A stretch of DNA of 64,000 nt from contig NC_010161.1 of assembly GCF_000196435.1 (NCBI RefSeq), positions 992,001-1,056,000 on the forward strand. Reading direction: 5' to 3'. The stretch is from Bartonella tribocorum CIP 105476. Its GTDB lineage: Bacteria; Pseudomonadota; Alphaproteobacteria; Rhizobiales; Rhizobiaceae. A model generated the notes under the pieces. It was not told the origin of the DNA. It did no database searches and worked only from the letters and a program-made list of their open reading frames with translations. Positions 45,817 to 53,410 of this stretch are shown piece by piece. Every line of letters begins with the position of its first letter. Position 1 is the first letter of the stretch. A program made the translations under genes and the position numbers.

Positions 45817-46347
45817 TTAGAAAGGATTGTAATCCTCTGTTGAAGGTTTGCGGTTATCGCCAATCATGGCTAGTCCAGAAAGTTCAAAGTCTCCATAAAC
45901 ATTTACATAACCACAGACCAATACCTTGTCGTAAATTTTTGTATTTCCGTAGATAGATGCACCGCAGCAAGCTTTTGCATTTCCATAAATCTGCGCATTT
46001 TCATAAATCACTGTACCGGAAACACATGCGTTGTCGTAGATACGTGCATTATCGGAAACTTTAGCACCATTGGTAACCTGCGCATTACCAAAAACCTTGG
46101 CATTTTTACTAACTTGCGAGGCAACATCAACTATCGCATTATCACAAACTACAGCATCATCATAAACAGCGGACAAACCACGAACCCAACAATTTCCATT
46201 ATGCGAGAGGTTTCTTTCGTGCTCTACAAAACCACCTAAATCACCAGCCTTTACATCTCCAAAATCTCTCAATGCACGAATGCGATAAGTTAACTTATTT
46301 CCGTATATCCAAGTTGTCTCATCAGTAAGTTCGTATTTTTTTTCCAT
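45817..46347 (-). CDS. Hexapeptide-repeat protein (YdcK-like)
   Basis: A 176-aa member: common N-terminal domain with an IYGNKLTYRIRALRDFGDV variant, then about 17 hexads (AKVFGNAQVTNGAKVSDNARIYDNA). It is the second of two tandem copies, three bases after the upstream gene. It corresponds in place to the 40349 gene of region A. Confidence 0.8.
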   Translation of the reverse strand: MEKKYELTDETTWIYGNKLTYRIRALRDFGDVKAGDLGGFVEHERNLSHNGNCWVRGLSAVYDDAVVCDNAIVDVASQVSKNAKVFGNAQVTNGAKVSDNARIYDNACVSGTVIYENAQIYGNAKACCGASIYGNTKIYDKVLVCGYVNVYGDFELSGLAMIGDNRKPSTEDYNPF

Positions 46348-46350
46348 GGT

Positions 46351-46818
46351 TTATTGCTTCTCACGATCTAAGATCACGGTGGATCCACTAATTTTACAAT
46401 CTCCAGCAATGTCTACACGACAGCGAATATATGCTTGATTATAAATTTTAGCATTTCCGTAAACGTGTACACTCCCCCCTATAACAGAATTTTCATAAAT
46501 CCGTGCATAGCCATAAATTTTGGCATTATCTCTAACAGAAGAACCACCAACTTCGGCATAATCGGAAACTTGTGCATTTTCAGAAACGAGTGCATTCCCA
46601 TAAATCCGCGCATCACCATAAACTTTGGCATTATCATAAACTTGTGCATTGCCAAAAATCCAACAGTCTCCCTTATGGCTTAAGTTGCTCTCTTTTTGTA
46701 TAAAACCACCAAGGTCACCTTTTTTGACATATCCAAAATCTTTTAATGCACGTATGCGGTGTAGAGTATGTCTATTAACTTCGATTGTCTCATCAGTCAG
46801 TTCGTACTTCTTTTCCAT
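46351..46818 (-). CDS. Hexapeptide-repeat protein (YdcK-like)
   Basis: A 155-aa member with the common N-terminal domain (KYELTDETIEVNRHTLHRIRALKDFGYVKKGDLGGFI) and about 14 hexads (AKVYGDARIYGNALVSENAQVSDYA). It lies 14 bp after the antirepressor gene. Confidence 0.8.
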   Translation of the reverse strand: MEKKYELTDETIEVNRHTLHRIRALKDFGYVKKGDLGGFIQKESNLSHKGDCWIFGNAQVYDNAKVYGDARIYGNALVSENAQVSDYAEVGGSSVRDNAKIYGYARIYENSVIGGSVHVYGNAKIYNQAYIRCRVDIAGDCKISGSTVILDREKQ

Positions 46819-46832
46819 GGTTTATTTCCTTA

Positions 46833-47579
46833 TTAATGCATGTTTTGTCGTTTCATTTCTTGAGACAGTACCCCCATGCCTTTTGTGGTAATTTTAGCAG
46901 CTGGTACGACTTTTTCTGTTCCTTCTGTTGTTTGAATGGTGTGTGTAGGACAATCCATAAGACCTTTTTGGATTTTATCTTGATAAGGCAACAAAGGAGC
47001 CCCGAAAGTGCGTCGATACACCCATCCTTTTTTCTGTAGGAACTGAATGAACTGTTTTGGTTGCATTTCGAGAATTTTAGCCGCTTCAGTAAGACCGAAG
47101 AGCCCATCAGAGCGTTGCAAGCTTTCCAAAGCCATTGCTTTTGGTTTTAAATATTCAATGATAGTATCTTGTTGATCTATTTGTCCTTGTAGGTAATTCA
47201 AAAAGCCCATCATAGCTTTTGGACTTGAATAGTCGATTTGTTGTGGTATTGCTGCCTGCTTTGCACGTCGCTCGCATTCGATAAAGTATAAACGAGCTTG
47301 TTTTCCTTTTTCATTACGCTCTACCATGGAAAGTTCTTTTGCCATGTCTAATGTGAGAGCATAATCTTTAGAGGGACGACCACCTTGGAGGTTTTTCCCC
47401 AAATTGGGAAAAACTATATAATCTCTGTTTTCGACAAAATCATATTTGTTAATGCGTTCCATAATCCAGTCTGCAAACTTTTTACCTACTTCTAAAAAGG
47501 CATGCAATTCACGTGCGTTGACTGTTTGAACGCTTTCTTCGTTAATGGTGTTATTTGTAATAGCAATAGGATTATCCAT
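46833..47579 (-). CDS. AntA/AntB-KilAC phage antirepressor (region B)
   Basis: A 248-aa antirepressor: AntA/AntB at about residues 15-110 (VQTVNARELHAFLEVGKKFADWI, ERNEKGKQARLYFIECERR) and KilAC at about 150-245 ([49 protein letters not shown]). The KilAC half is nearly identical to the pseudogene at 39276, whose N-terminal half is Rha instead. This locus has no long switch leader. Confidence 0.88.
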   Translation of the reverse strand: MDNPIAITNNTINEESVQTVNARELHAFLEVGKKFADWIMERINKYDFVENRDYIVFPNLGKNLQGGRPSKDYALTLDMAKELSMVERNEKGKQARLYFIECERRAKQAAIPQQIDYSSPKAMMGFLNYLQGQIDQQDTIIEYLKPKAMALESLQRSDGLFGLTEAAKILEMQPKQFIQFLQKKGWVYRRTFGAPLLPYQDKIQKGLMDCPTHTIQTTEGTEKVVPAAKITTKGMGVLSQEMKRQNMH

Positions 47580-47617
47580 AAGTTTACTCCATCCGATAAT
47601 TGAATAAGAGGAAAGAG

Positions 47618-47641
47618 GAGGGCGCTGTTAAAAACGCCCTC
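47618..47641 (-). terminator. Hairpin at the end of the acidic early gene (region B)
   Basis: GAGGGCG (47618-47624) and CGCCCTC (47635-47641). It overlaps the stop codon and matches the hairpin at 38854. Confidence 0.55.
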
Positions 47642-48047
47642 TGTAGTGTGTATAGTATGGGTAGTTTGGAATGACATCCGAAAGAGTTAGACGGTGCTGC
47701 TGTTCATAAGTACCGTAAGTTTCATCTTCATATCGCTGCTGTTCGATTTCTTCTAAAAAAAAATCGTATGCGGAGCTGTGTAGAACAAAGTCGTGAGGTA
47801 TATTTCCATTGAAGCACTGTTCTTCACGTTCTTTAAGATAGCATTCGGCAAGATCTTCAGAAATATCTTCACAACGATTAGTTGTTGGTTCCACACGGAA
47901 GATTTGAACAGCATTATCGGCTTGGTCGATAAATTTGATCATATCACTTTCTTCTAAGAAAGGACCCGATTTAGCGAGATTTTGTTCTTCATTTTCGCAG
48001 ATGACTAAGAGAATTTCATCAGAATTTATAAACACTGGTTTTTTCAC
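47628..48047 (-). CDS. Acidic early protein (paralogue of 38470)
   Basis: A 139-aa acidic protein with PVFINSDEILLVICENEEQ, CEDISEDLAECY and GTYEQQHRL blocks shared with the 38470 protein. The GTG at 48047 is chosen because GGAGG lies five bases upstream and this matches the start of the paralogue; ATGs at 48059 and 48104 are less likely. It is first in the operon under the left operators of region B. Confidence 0.7.
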   Translation of the reverse strand: MKKPVFINSDEILLVICENEEQNLAKSGPFLEESDMIKFIDQADNAVQIFRVEPTTNRCEDISEDLAECYLKEREEQCFNGNIPHDFVLHSSAYDFFLEEIEQQRYEDETYGTYEQQHRLTLSDVIPNYPYYTHYRGRF

Positions 48048-48109
48048 AAATGCCTCCATACAGCCTATTGGCAATGGTTGTTTTTTACGATATGGAGTGA
48101 ACATATTTT

Positions 48110-48149
48110 CGTTTTACGGTAATGTCAATATCAAAAATACCGTATTACG
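48110..48149 (-). promoter_or_regulatory. Two operators before the inward operon (region B)
   Basis: CGTTTTACG (48110-48118) and CGTATTACG (48141-48149), 31 bp apart centre to centre. The same palindrome recurs at 48649 and 48677. Confidence 0.72.
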
Positions 48150-48211
48150 AAAATTATTTTATGAATATTTATCTAAATTAGTGTATTTTTTTATAGATAT
48201 TTGGAGATTTT

Positions 48212-48412
48212 ATGAAAGGTTATAAGATTGCAAAAAGAAAATTTTCACAATTATCAAATGAAGAAAAAATAGCAACTATCGCTTTTTTGATTCGATTAAA
48301 GTATGAAGAAACGCTAAAGTTGCCCTCCGTTCTTCTTCATTACAAGACGAATATAGATCATAAAAATCTTGATCTATTTTGCTTAAAGCAGGATACGGAG
48401 GATACTCCTTAA
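48212..48412 (+). CDS. Possible small protein antisense to the region B repressor
   Basis: A 66-aa frame with GGAGATTTT before the ATG. Residues 13-33 (SQLSNEEKIATIAFLIRLK) resemble the C-terminus of the repressor encoded on the opposite strand (NEEERRATLAFLHTLIESK). It may be a relic of another repressor allele joined here by recombination, or a real short gene. Overlap with the repressor end lowers confidence. Confidence 0.3.
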   Translation: MKGYKIAKRKFSQLSNEEKIATIAFLIRLKYEETLKLPSVLLHYKTNIDHKNLDLFCLKQDTEDTP

Positions 48413-48608
48413 AGAAACTGTGTAGATTCACTAGCTCTTCTGCGGTGATATCACGGTAGGCTTTAGAGTCAGAGTCATCAATCGATAATAAGCGCGTAAT
48501 AGATGATGGACTCAATCCTAAATGTTGCCCTAAAGCCTTACGGCTTCCATGCCCCATTTCATTTAATTTTTCATTAATCCACACTTTTATTAGCTTTTGA
48601 AAATCCAT
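48276..48608 (-). CDS. Phage repressor without cleavage domain (region B)
   Basis: A 110-aa helix-turn-helix protein (GSRKALGQHLGLSPSSITRLLSID, about residues 21-44). It lacks any S24 peptidase domain, so prophage B cannot be induced by LexA-like self-cleavage and may depend on the antirepressors. Divergent from a Cro-like gene with two palindromic operators between. Confidence 0.75.
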   Translation of the reverse strand: MDFQKLIKVWINEKLNEMGHGSRKALGQHLGLSPSSITRLLSIDDSDSKAYRDITAEELVNLHSFFKEYPPYPALSKIDQDFYDLYSSCNEEERRATLAFLHTLIESKKR

Positions 48609-48648
48609 TTTATTTTTCTCTATTAAAATTATTAAATAATCAATGTTG

Positions 48649-48685
48649 CGTATTACGAAAATTTTGTTTATATTTGCGTAATACG
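48649..48685. promoter_or_regulatory. Two operators between repressor and Cro-like genes (region B)
   Basis: CGTATTACG (48649-48657) and CGTAATACG (48677-48685), both perfect 9-bp palindromes 28 bp apart. Together with the pair at 48110 they form a left and right operator system distinct from that of region A. Confidence 0.78.
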
Positions 48686-48714
48686 TAAATATATGACAGA
48701 AAATTTTGGATTAC

Positions 48715-49032
48715 ATGATTACTCCAGCAGTTATGATTATAAAGTATTTAGGCGGTGCAAAGCGTGTGTCGTTGATTTCTCAATGCCATGTGTCTGCTGT
48801 TTATAAATGGACTTATCCTTTTGAAAAGCGAGAGGGTAAAGGCGGCATTATCCCAGCTAAATACCAAATTGTACTTTTAAATTATGCGCGTGAACATGGG
48901 ATAGATTTGCGTCCCGAAGATTTTTTTTATCCCGAGCGCTTGCAGTCATTAATGCAAGAGCAACGCCCCCCATTGTCGAAAATTTGCAAGAGCTGCGGTG
49001 TTGATCCCACCGGCGAGACTTTGCAGCATTAA
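48715..49032 (+). CDS. Cro-like regulator of early region B
   Basis: A 105-aa protein with a YdaS/Cro-like helix-turn-helix (IIKYLGGAKRVSLISQCHVSAVYKW) and the AKYQIVLLNYAREHGIDLRPEDF block. Start ATG 48715; a TTG at 48706 adds three residues. It is the first gene of the outward operon and overlaps nothing; the hexapeptide fusion gene follows at 8 bp. Confidence 0.75.
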   Translation: MITPAVMIIKYLGGAKRVSLISQCHVSAVYKWTYPFEKREGKGGIIPAKYQIVLLNYAREHGIDLRPEDFFYPERLQSLMQEQRPPLSKICKSCGVDPTGETLQH

Positions 49033-49039
49033 GGAGCTT

Positions 49040-49930
49040 ATGATGGCTGTTAAAAAGAAATATGAACTAACAGATGAAACAATTGAAGTTAATGGACGTA
49101 CTTTACACCGTATCCGCGCCTTAAGAGACTTTGGTGATGTAAAAGAAGGTGACCTTGGTGGTTTTATTGAAAAGGAAGGCAATCTATCCCATGATGGTAA
49201 TTGCTGGGTTGATGGAGATGCCAAGGTTTTTGATGATGCTTGTATTTTTGGCAATGCCCATGTTAATGGTTTTTCTCATGTTTTTGACAAAGCGCGTGTT
49301 TATGGCAATGCCCATGTTCTTTTAGCAGCTGCGATTTATGGCAATGCCAAGGTTTATGGTAATGCTATGGTTTTTAGCAATGCCTATGTTTATGGTGATG
49401 CACGTGTTTACGATAATGCTCAAGTTTTCGCTCATACCCATGTTTATGGCAATTCCCATGTTTGTGGTTTTGCCAAGGTTTGTGGTTTTGCCAAGGTGTT
49501 TGGTCATGCCGAGGTTTCTGGTAATGCCAAAATTTATGGAAATGCAAAAGTTTGTGGTAATGAAGATTTTCGCGATAACGACGAAGTTTACATGCGTAAA
49601 CACGTTTCACAGAGCACAAATGAAGCGCATAAGAATGATGACGGCAAGGCGCGTTTAGAGCTTGTACCGCCGTTGGCACTGCTTGAAATCGGTAAAGTAT
49701 TAGATTTTGGAGCCAATAAATACGGCGCAAACAATTGGCGTCATGGCATGGATTGGAGCCGTTTTCACGGTGCAGCTTTGCGTCATTTATTAGCATGGTT
49801 TGGTGGAGAAAGTAAGGATGCTGAGAGTGATTTATCACACTTGGCACATGCGGTTTGTTGCCTTCTTTTCTTAATGGAATGCGAAGCAAAACAGATTGGT
49901 CGTGATGACCGGTTTAAAGAAGAAAAGTAA
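49040..49930 (+). CDS. Hexapeptide-repeat protein fused to a dATP/dGTP diphosphohydrolase-type domain
   Basis: A 296-aa protein. Residues 1-60 are the common domain of the hexapeptide family, and about 60-190 are hexads (YGNAHVLLAAAIYGNAKVYGNA). The last 95 or so residues form a different fold (KARLELVPPLALLEIGKVLDFGANKYGANNWRHGMDW, AALRHLLAWFGGE, LSHLAHAVCCLLFLMECE), which matches the phage dATP/dGTP diphosphohydrolase N-terminal domain (formerly DUF5664), with the metal-binding His/Glu/Asp residues kept. AAGGAGCTT precedes the ATG. It may lower or modify the nucleotide pool. Confidence 0.82.
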   Translation: MMAVKKKYELTDETIEVNGRTLHRIRALRDFGDVKEGDLGGFIEKEGNLSHDGNCWVDGDAKVFDDACIFGNAHVNGFSHVFDKARVYGNAHVLLAAAIYGNAKVYGNAMVFSNAYVYGDARVYDNAQVFAHTHVYGNSHVCGFAKVCGFAKVFGHAEVSGNAKIYGNAKVCGNEDFRDNDEVYMRKHVSQSTNEAHKNDDGKARLELVPPLALLEIGKVLDFGANKYGANNWRHGMDWSRFHGAALRHLLAWFGGESKDAESDLSHLAHAVCCLLFLMECEAKQIGRDDRFKEEK

Positions 49931-49944
49931 GTGAGGAGAGAGAG

Positions 49945-50160
49945 ATGGGCTTAATTGCGCTTATTATATCTTGTATTGCTAATTGGTGTTCATTTTATGC
50001 GGTTTATCGCGCTTTTAAAGCCACAAAAAGGCTTAGACAAGAGATAGATGAACAAGATGAAATAATAAAAGAGCAAGAAAATCTCATTAAAAAATTATCT
50101 CGTTCTAACGTTTCTTATTGTGTGAATTGCAGTAAAATTATGTGCAAAGAAGCCGTTTAA
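49945..50160 (+). CDS. Small membrane protein with coiled coil and cysteines
   Basis: A 71-aa protein: one membrane span (about 3-22), a charged coiled coil (about 28-52) and a C-terminal CVNCSKIMC cysteine cluster that could bind metal. No family recognised. GGAGAGAGAG precedes the ATG. Confidence 0.6.
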   Translation: MGLIALIISCIANWCSFYAVYRAFKATKRLRQEIDEQDEIIKEQENLIKKLSRSNVSYCVNCSKIMCKEAV

Positions 50161-50203
50161 AGCACCATTCTAAGAAAAAACAATCATTAAATACAGGTTT
50201 TAG

Positions 50204-50680
50204 ATGATTAACACGCTTCTTTGTTTTGATCTAGGCACGAAGACGGGGTGGGCGATACGTGGAGGGGACGATAGTATCATAAGTGGTACGATGAGTTTCC
50301 AACCCCGTCGTTTTGAAGGCGGCGGAATGCGTTATTTACGCTTTAAGCAATGGCTTACAGAAATAAAGCATACAGCCGGTGGCATTGACGCGGTGTATTT
50401 TGAAGAGGTGAGGCGTCATGTTGGAACTGATGCAGCGCATGTTTACGGTGGTTTGTTAGCAACATTAACGGCGTGGTGTGAACATCATCAGATACCGTAT
50501 GAGGGGATACCAGTTAGCACGATTAAGAAAGCGACGACGGGTAAGGGGAATGCGTCGAAAGAAGAGATGATAGAGGCAATGTGTATTAAAGGACACAAGC
50601 CATGTGATGATAATGAAGCAGATGCTTTAGCGATTTTACATTTAGTTAAAGAGAGGGAGATCTCAAATGATGTCCAGTAA
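50204..50680 (+). CDS. Phage RuvC-like Holliday junction nuclease (region B)
   Basis: A 158-aa paralogue of the 35234 protein with the same acidic sites (CFDLGTKTGWA, VYFEEVRRHVG, DDNEADALAIL) and the KKATTGKGNASKEEM loop. Overlaps the next gene by 14 nt. Most of the protein is identical between the copies. Confidence 0.88.
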   Translation: MINTLLCFDLGTKTGWAIRGGDDSIISGTMSFQPRRFEGGGMRYLRFKQWLTEIKHTAGGIDAVYFEEVRRHVGTDAAHVYGGLLATLTAWCEHHQIPYEGIPVSTIKKATTGKGNASKEEMIEAMCIKGHKPCDDNEADALAILHLVKEREISNDVQ

Positions 50681-51044
50681 TAGTAATAAAGTGTCGTTTG
50701 TAAAATTTAGTACAGATCATTTTTTAAAGGATCTTATGGGCTTAAAAGCGACCGAGAAGGCTGTTTATACAACACTTGTGTTGCTAATGAATGATAGGAA
50801 AGCGCCTCTTGTAAATAATGCGTCTTATTTATCGAGTTGGTGTGGGTGTTCAATAAGAACGTTTCAAAAGACATTAGAGACTTTAATAAGCACGGATCAT
50901 ATCACGCGTTTAGAGAATGGTCGCTTATGGCATAAGTCACTAGCCTTTGATTTTGAGACAATAGATAAAGCTTCAAAAAACGCTTCGAAAGCAGCTTTAG
51001 CAAGGTGGAGTAAGAAAAGAGAGGAGGCAATACATGTCAACTAA
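50667..51044 (+). CDS. DUF1376-like protein, short form (region B)
   Basis: A 125-aa winged-helix-like protein (FVKFSTDHFLKDLMGLKATEKAVYTTLVLLMNDRKAPL, LETLISTDHITRLENGRLW). It has the same place as the 34894 gene of region A but is only distantly similar, unlike its conserved neighbours. Overlaps both neighbours by 11-14 nt. Confidence 0.75.
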   Translation: MMSSNSNKVSFVKFSTDHFLKDLMGLKATEKAVYTTLVLLMNDRKAPLVNNASYLSSWCGCSIRTFQKTLETLISTDHITRLENGRLWHKSLAFDFETIDKASKNASKAALARWSKKREEAIHVN

Positions 51045-52122
51045 GTTGCCATGGACGAGGCTTTTTGCAGACAAGTGGCTACTTGATCTTGCACATTTGC
51101 CTTCTTTTGAAGGTTTTATCTATGTGAAGTTGCGATTTCAGATGCTTCGCACTGGTGAACCGCTTACGAATAATTTTCGAGTGTTATCTTTATTGGCTGG
51201 GTGTTCAATTAAAAGATTTCAGAAAGCATTAGATCTTTTATTGGAAACTGGACATATCATTTGTTTAGAAGATGGTCGCTTATGGAATCCAGATGTTGAA
51301 TTAGAATTAAATGATAGCAAAGAAAAATCAGAAGCGGCATCAAAAGCAGCTCATTCTAGATGGCATAAAACAAAAGGTAAAAATGACAATAATCATGTAA
51401 ATGAAACCGCCTATGCGGATTGTATGCAGACCGCATGCGTTTCGCAATGCGACCGCAATGCCATTAACAATAACATTAACATATATAATAAAAAAAATAA
51501 AACTATCGTTTTATCAAAAAAAGAAACTGAATTTGAAGATTTAGAAACAACCGATTTGGTTTACGAACCAATCGAGTGTGATGATGTTGATAGCCAATCA
51601 GAGCTAATCGAAACGATAGAAACAAACCAACCACCCATTCACGAGCAAGAAAGCGTTCCTAAGAAAGCAAAACGAGCGAAAGCTAATCGAGAGTGTCGAT
51701 TGCCTGCTGATTTCGAACCTAATTTGCAATACGCAATCGATCAAGGGTTAACGCATGAGGAAGCGTTATTAGAGTTCGAAAGATTTAAACTTCATTGGCA
51801 AGATAATCCAAATCGAAATGCTAAAAAAAGTGATTGGCAAAAGGCTTGGTACAAGTGGATTACACATCCAGAATATGGACTTTTAGCCAAGAAAAAGGAA
51901 AAGTTAGAAAGGGAAAAACAATATGCAAAACAACGCATTGAAAAAACAGAACAGCAGCGTGGATGGAGTTATCGCGTTGCACAGCACATGTCCAATATTA
52001 AAAATTCAGACAGTGTGTACAAATTTTTATTCGAGGATGATAACCGAACCACCATTCCATTGGAAAACGGGGCAAAAGCCACTGATTGCAGAAGCGGAGA
52101 GGGTTACTTCACTAGTCCATGA
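51034..52122 (+). CDS. DUF1376-like replication protein, long form (region B)
   Basis: A 362-aa paralogue of the 33801 protein: N-terminal winged-helix domain (WTRLFADKWLLDLAHLPSFEGFIYVKLRFQML), Asn/Lys-rich linker, helical block with LPADFEPNLQYAIDQGL and WQKAWYKWI, and a conserved end (HMSNIKNSDSVYKFLFEDD). Its last 200 nt are also read by the next gene in another frame. Confidence 0.8.
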   Translation: MSTKLPWTRLFADKWLLDLAHLPSFEGFIYVKLRFQMLRTGEPLTNNFRVLSLLAGCSIKRFQKALDLLLETGHIICLEDGRLWNPDVELELNDSKEKSEAASKAAHSRWHKTKGKNDNNHVNETAYADCMQTACVSQCDRNAINNNINIYNKKNKTIVLSKKETEFEDLETTDLVYEPIECDDVDSQSELIETIETNQPPIHEQESVPKKAKRAKANRECRLPADFEPNLQYAIDQGLTHEEALLEFERFKLHWQDNPNRNAKKSDWQKAWYKWITHPEYGLLAKKKEKLEREKQYAKQRIEKTEQQRGWSYRVAQHMSNIKNSDSVYKFLFEDDNRTTIPLENGAKATDCRSGEGYFTSP

Positions 52123-52534
52123 TGCGTTGCAAAAGCTTGAGAAAAAAGCAACCGAAGAAGAAATTCAAACAACGTATCTTGTCCTTTCAAACGGACTTAA
52201 GAGCCCCATGGGATCAGATGAGAAAGCGACAGCACTTGCGTATCTCTACACTCTTGAAGGCATAAGCAGCTGGGTATTGCAAGCAGCAACCAAGAACGCT
52301 TTGAAAGGCAAAGCAGAGGGTTTAAACGCAACCTTTATGCCATCAACAGCAGATTTTTATCGCTATTGTGAAAAACTTGAAAGCGATATTCGCTACCAAG
52401 CCAATCGCATTCTTAAGAGCCTTGAAAAGCCAGAGATAAATGCAACGGATCAAAAGCCACCGGTATCATCAGAGCGCATTGAAAAGCTTCAAAGAGAGCT
52501 TGAAGAGGTTTTAAAAGGAATTGAAGATGAATAG
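51923..52534 (+). CDS. Overlapping out-of-frame phage protein (region B)
   Basis: A 203-aa paralogue of the 33389 protein. ATG 51923 has AAAGGG nine bases upstream and lies inside the long DUF1376 gene. Conserved blocks across the overlap (TCPILKIQTVCTNFYSRM, PPFHW) and beyond it (AEAERV, DEKATALAYLYTLEGISSW, GKAEGLNATFMPSTAD). Function unknown. Confidence 0.77.
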   Translation: MQNNALKKQNSSVDGVIALHSTCPILKIQTVCTNFYSRMITEPPFHWKTGQKPLIAEAERVTSLVHDALQKLEKKATEEEIQTTYLVLSNGLKSPMGSDEKATALAYLYTLEGISSWVLQAATKNALKGKAEGLNATFMPSTADFYRYCEKLESDIRYQANRILKSLEKPEINATDQKPPVSSERIEKLQRELEEVLKGIEDE

Positions 52535-52564
52535 CAAAATAGTGAAGTTTGGTATTCATATTGG

Positions 52565-52697
52565 ATTAGATATGCGTTTAAATCGATAAAAAGGTACTGT
52601 ACAGAGCGATTTTAAGATTTTATGATAGAAACCACATTGAAATTAAAAACGCTTCTGTACAGCCCATTTCGAGGTAAATAAACCCATTGGTAAAGTT
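52565..52697 (+). promoter_or_regulatory. Conserved hairpin leader before the 52698 gene
   Basis: Arms CTGTACAGAGCG (52597-52608) and CGCTTCTGTACAG (52650-52662) with the shared ATATGCGTTTAAATCGATAA box upstream and GAGGTAAAT ribosome binding site downstream. Compensatory changes relative to the leader at 33228 support the stem. Confidence 0.6.
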
Positions 52698-53117
52698 ATG
52701 GATTTAAGCAAGGGGATATTAAACCAAATGTTTTTAAAAAAACGTAAACAGCCTATTCAAAAGAAATTTGTTGCAACGGCGGTGGGGCATGCACCATGGG
52801 GATTAGGGGTGGCAGAGTATTTTTACAACCTTTATGAATACGAAGATGGTATGAGAGAATACGAGGAATTCGATGGTGGGCAGTATCAAGAGATGCCTAA
52901 CAAAGTTGATTACAGTACCAAAGCGCAAGTGAAAGCATGGATATACGGAGGTGATTTACCAAAAAGCGTTTTGAGTTGTGAGGCATTGATAGATGAGGTG
53001 AATGCGAAAATTAAAAAACGTACAGTGAAATCAGTGAGAACTTATGATGATATAGACAGTGAACTAGAAAAAGCACTTGGCATTCAATTAGGTATTTATC
53101 AAAATGAAAAAAAGTGA
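52698..53117 (+). CDS. Hypothetical phage protein (paralogue of 32850)
   Basis: A 139-aa protein with a basic start (KKRKQPIQKKF), FVATAVGHAPWGLGVAEYFYNLYEYEDG and YSTKAQVKAWIYGGDLPKSVL. No recognised family. Paralogous to the 32850 gene and in the same order in its operon, directly before a switch leader and an antirepressor. Confidence 0.7.
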   Translation: MDLSKGILNQMFLKKRKQPIQKKFVATAVGHAPWGLGVAEYFYNLYEYEDGMREYEEFDGGQYQEMPNKVDYSTKAQVKAWIYGGDLPKSVLSCEALIDEVNAKIKKRTVKSVRTYDDIDSELEKALGIQLGIYQNEKK

Positions 53118-53174
53118 AAAAAATAAAAAATACGTATTGACTTTAAAGAAAAGGTCGTTTATTAAGGTCGGCAA

Positions 53175-53410
53175 GTGCTGAAAACACTTAACGTTAAGCG
53201 GTTAAACCACGTAAGGTTTCTCCCATTTCTTAAAATACTGGCTTTCTTTTATGCTATCATTGGCATATAACGATTATGTCGGGTGTAGTCGCACCATACA
53301 ATACTCTTTATGAGAAAAGTGTGACGACGGACTTAACGCCGTGTTTTCAACGCCCGGCGCCCTTATAGGGTGTCAATTGAAAACTTCATTACGTTAAGAA
53401 AGAATTTCAA
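53175..53410 (+). promoter_or_regulatory. Structured switch leader, copy 2
   Basis: The word CGTTAAG occurs at 53192-53198 and at 53392-53398, beside the AAGAAAG ribosome binding site; its complement CTTAACG lies at 53332-53338. GTTTTCAA/TTGAAAAC (53343-53350 and 53377-53384) flank a GGCGCCC-TTATA-GGGTGTC hairpin. The core from GTCGGGTGT (53278) to CGACGG has GTCGCAC/GTGTGAC and CTC/GAG pairs. An upstream ATGCTATCATTGGCAT hairpin is shared with the 60336 copy. The leader controls the Rha-type gene. Confidence 0.85.

Noticed and set aside
49040..49600. Regular short repeats as a CRISPR array
   Set aside because: The 18-bp units have no spacers and encode hexads in an open frame.
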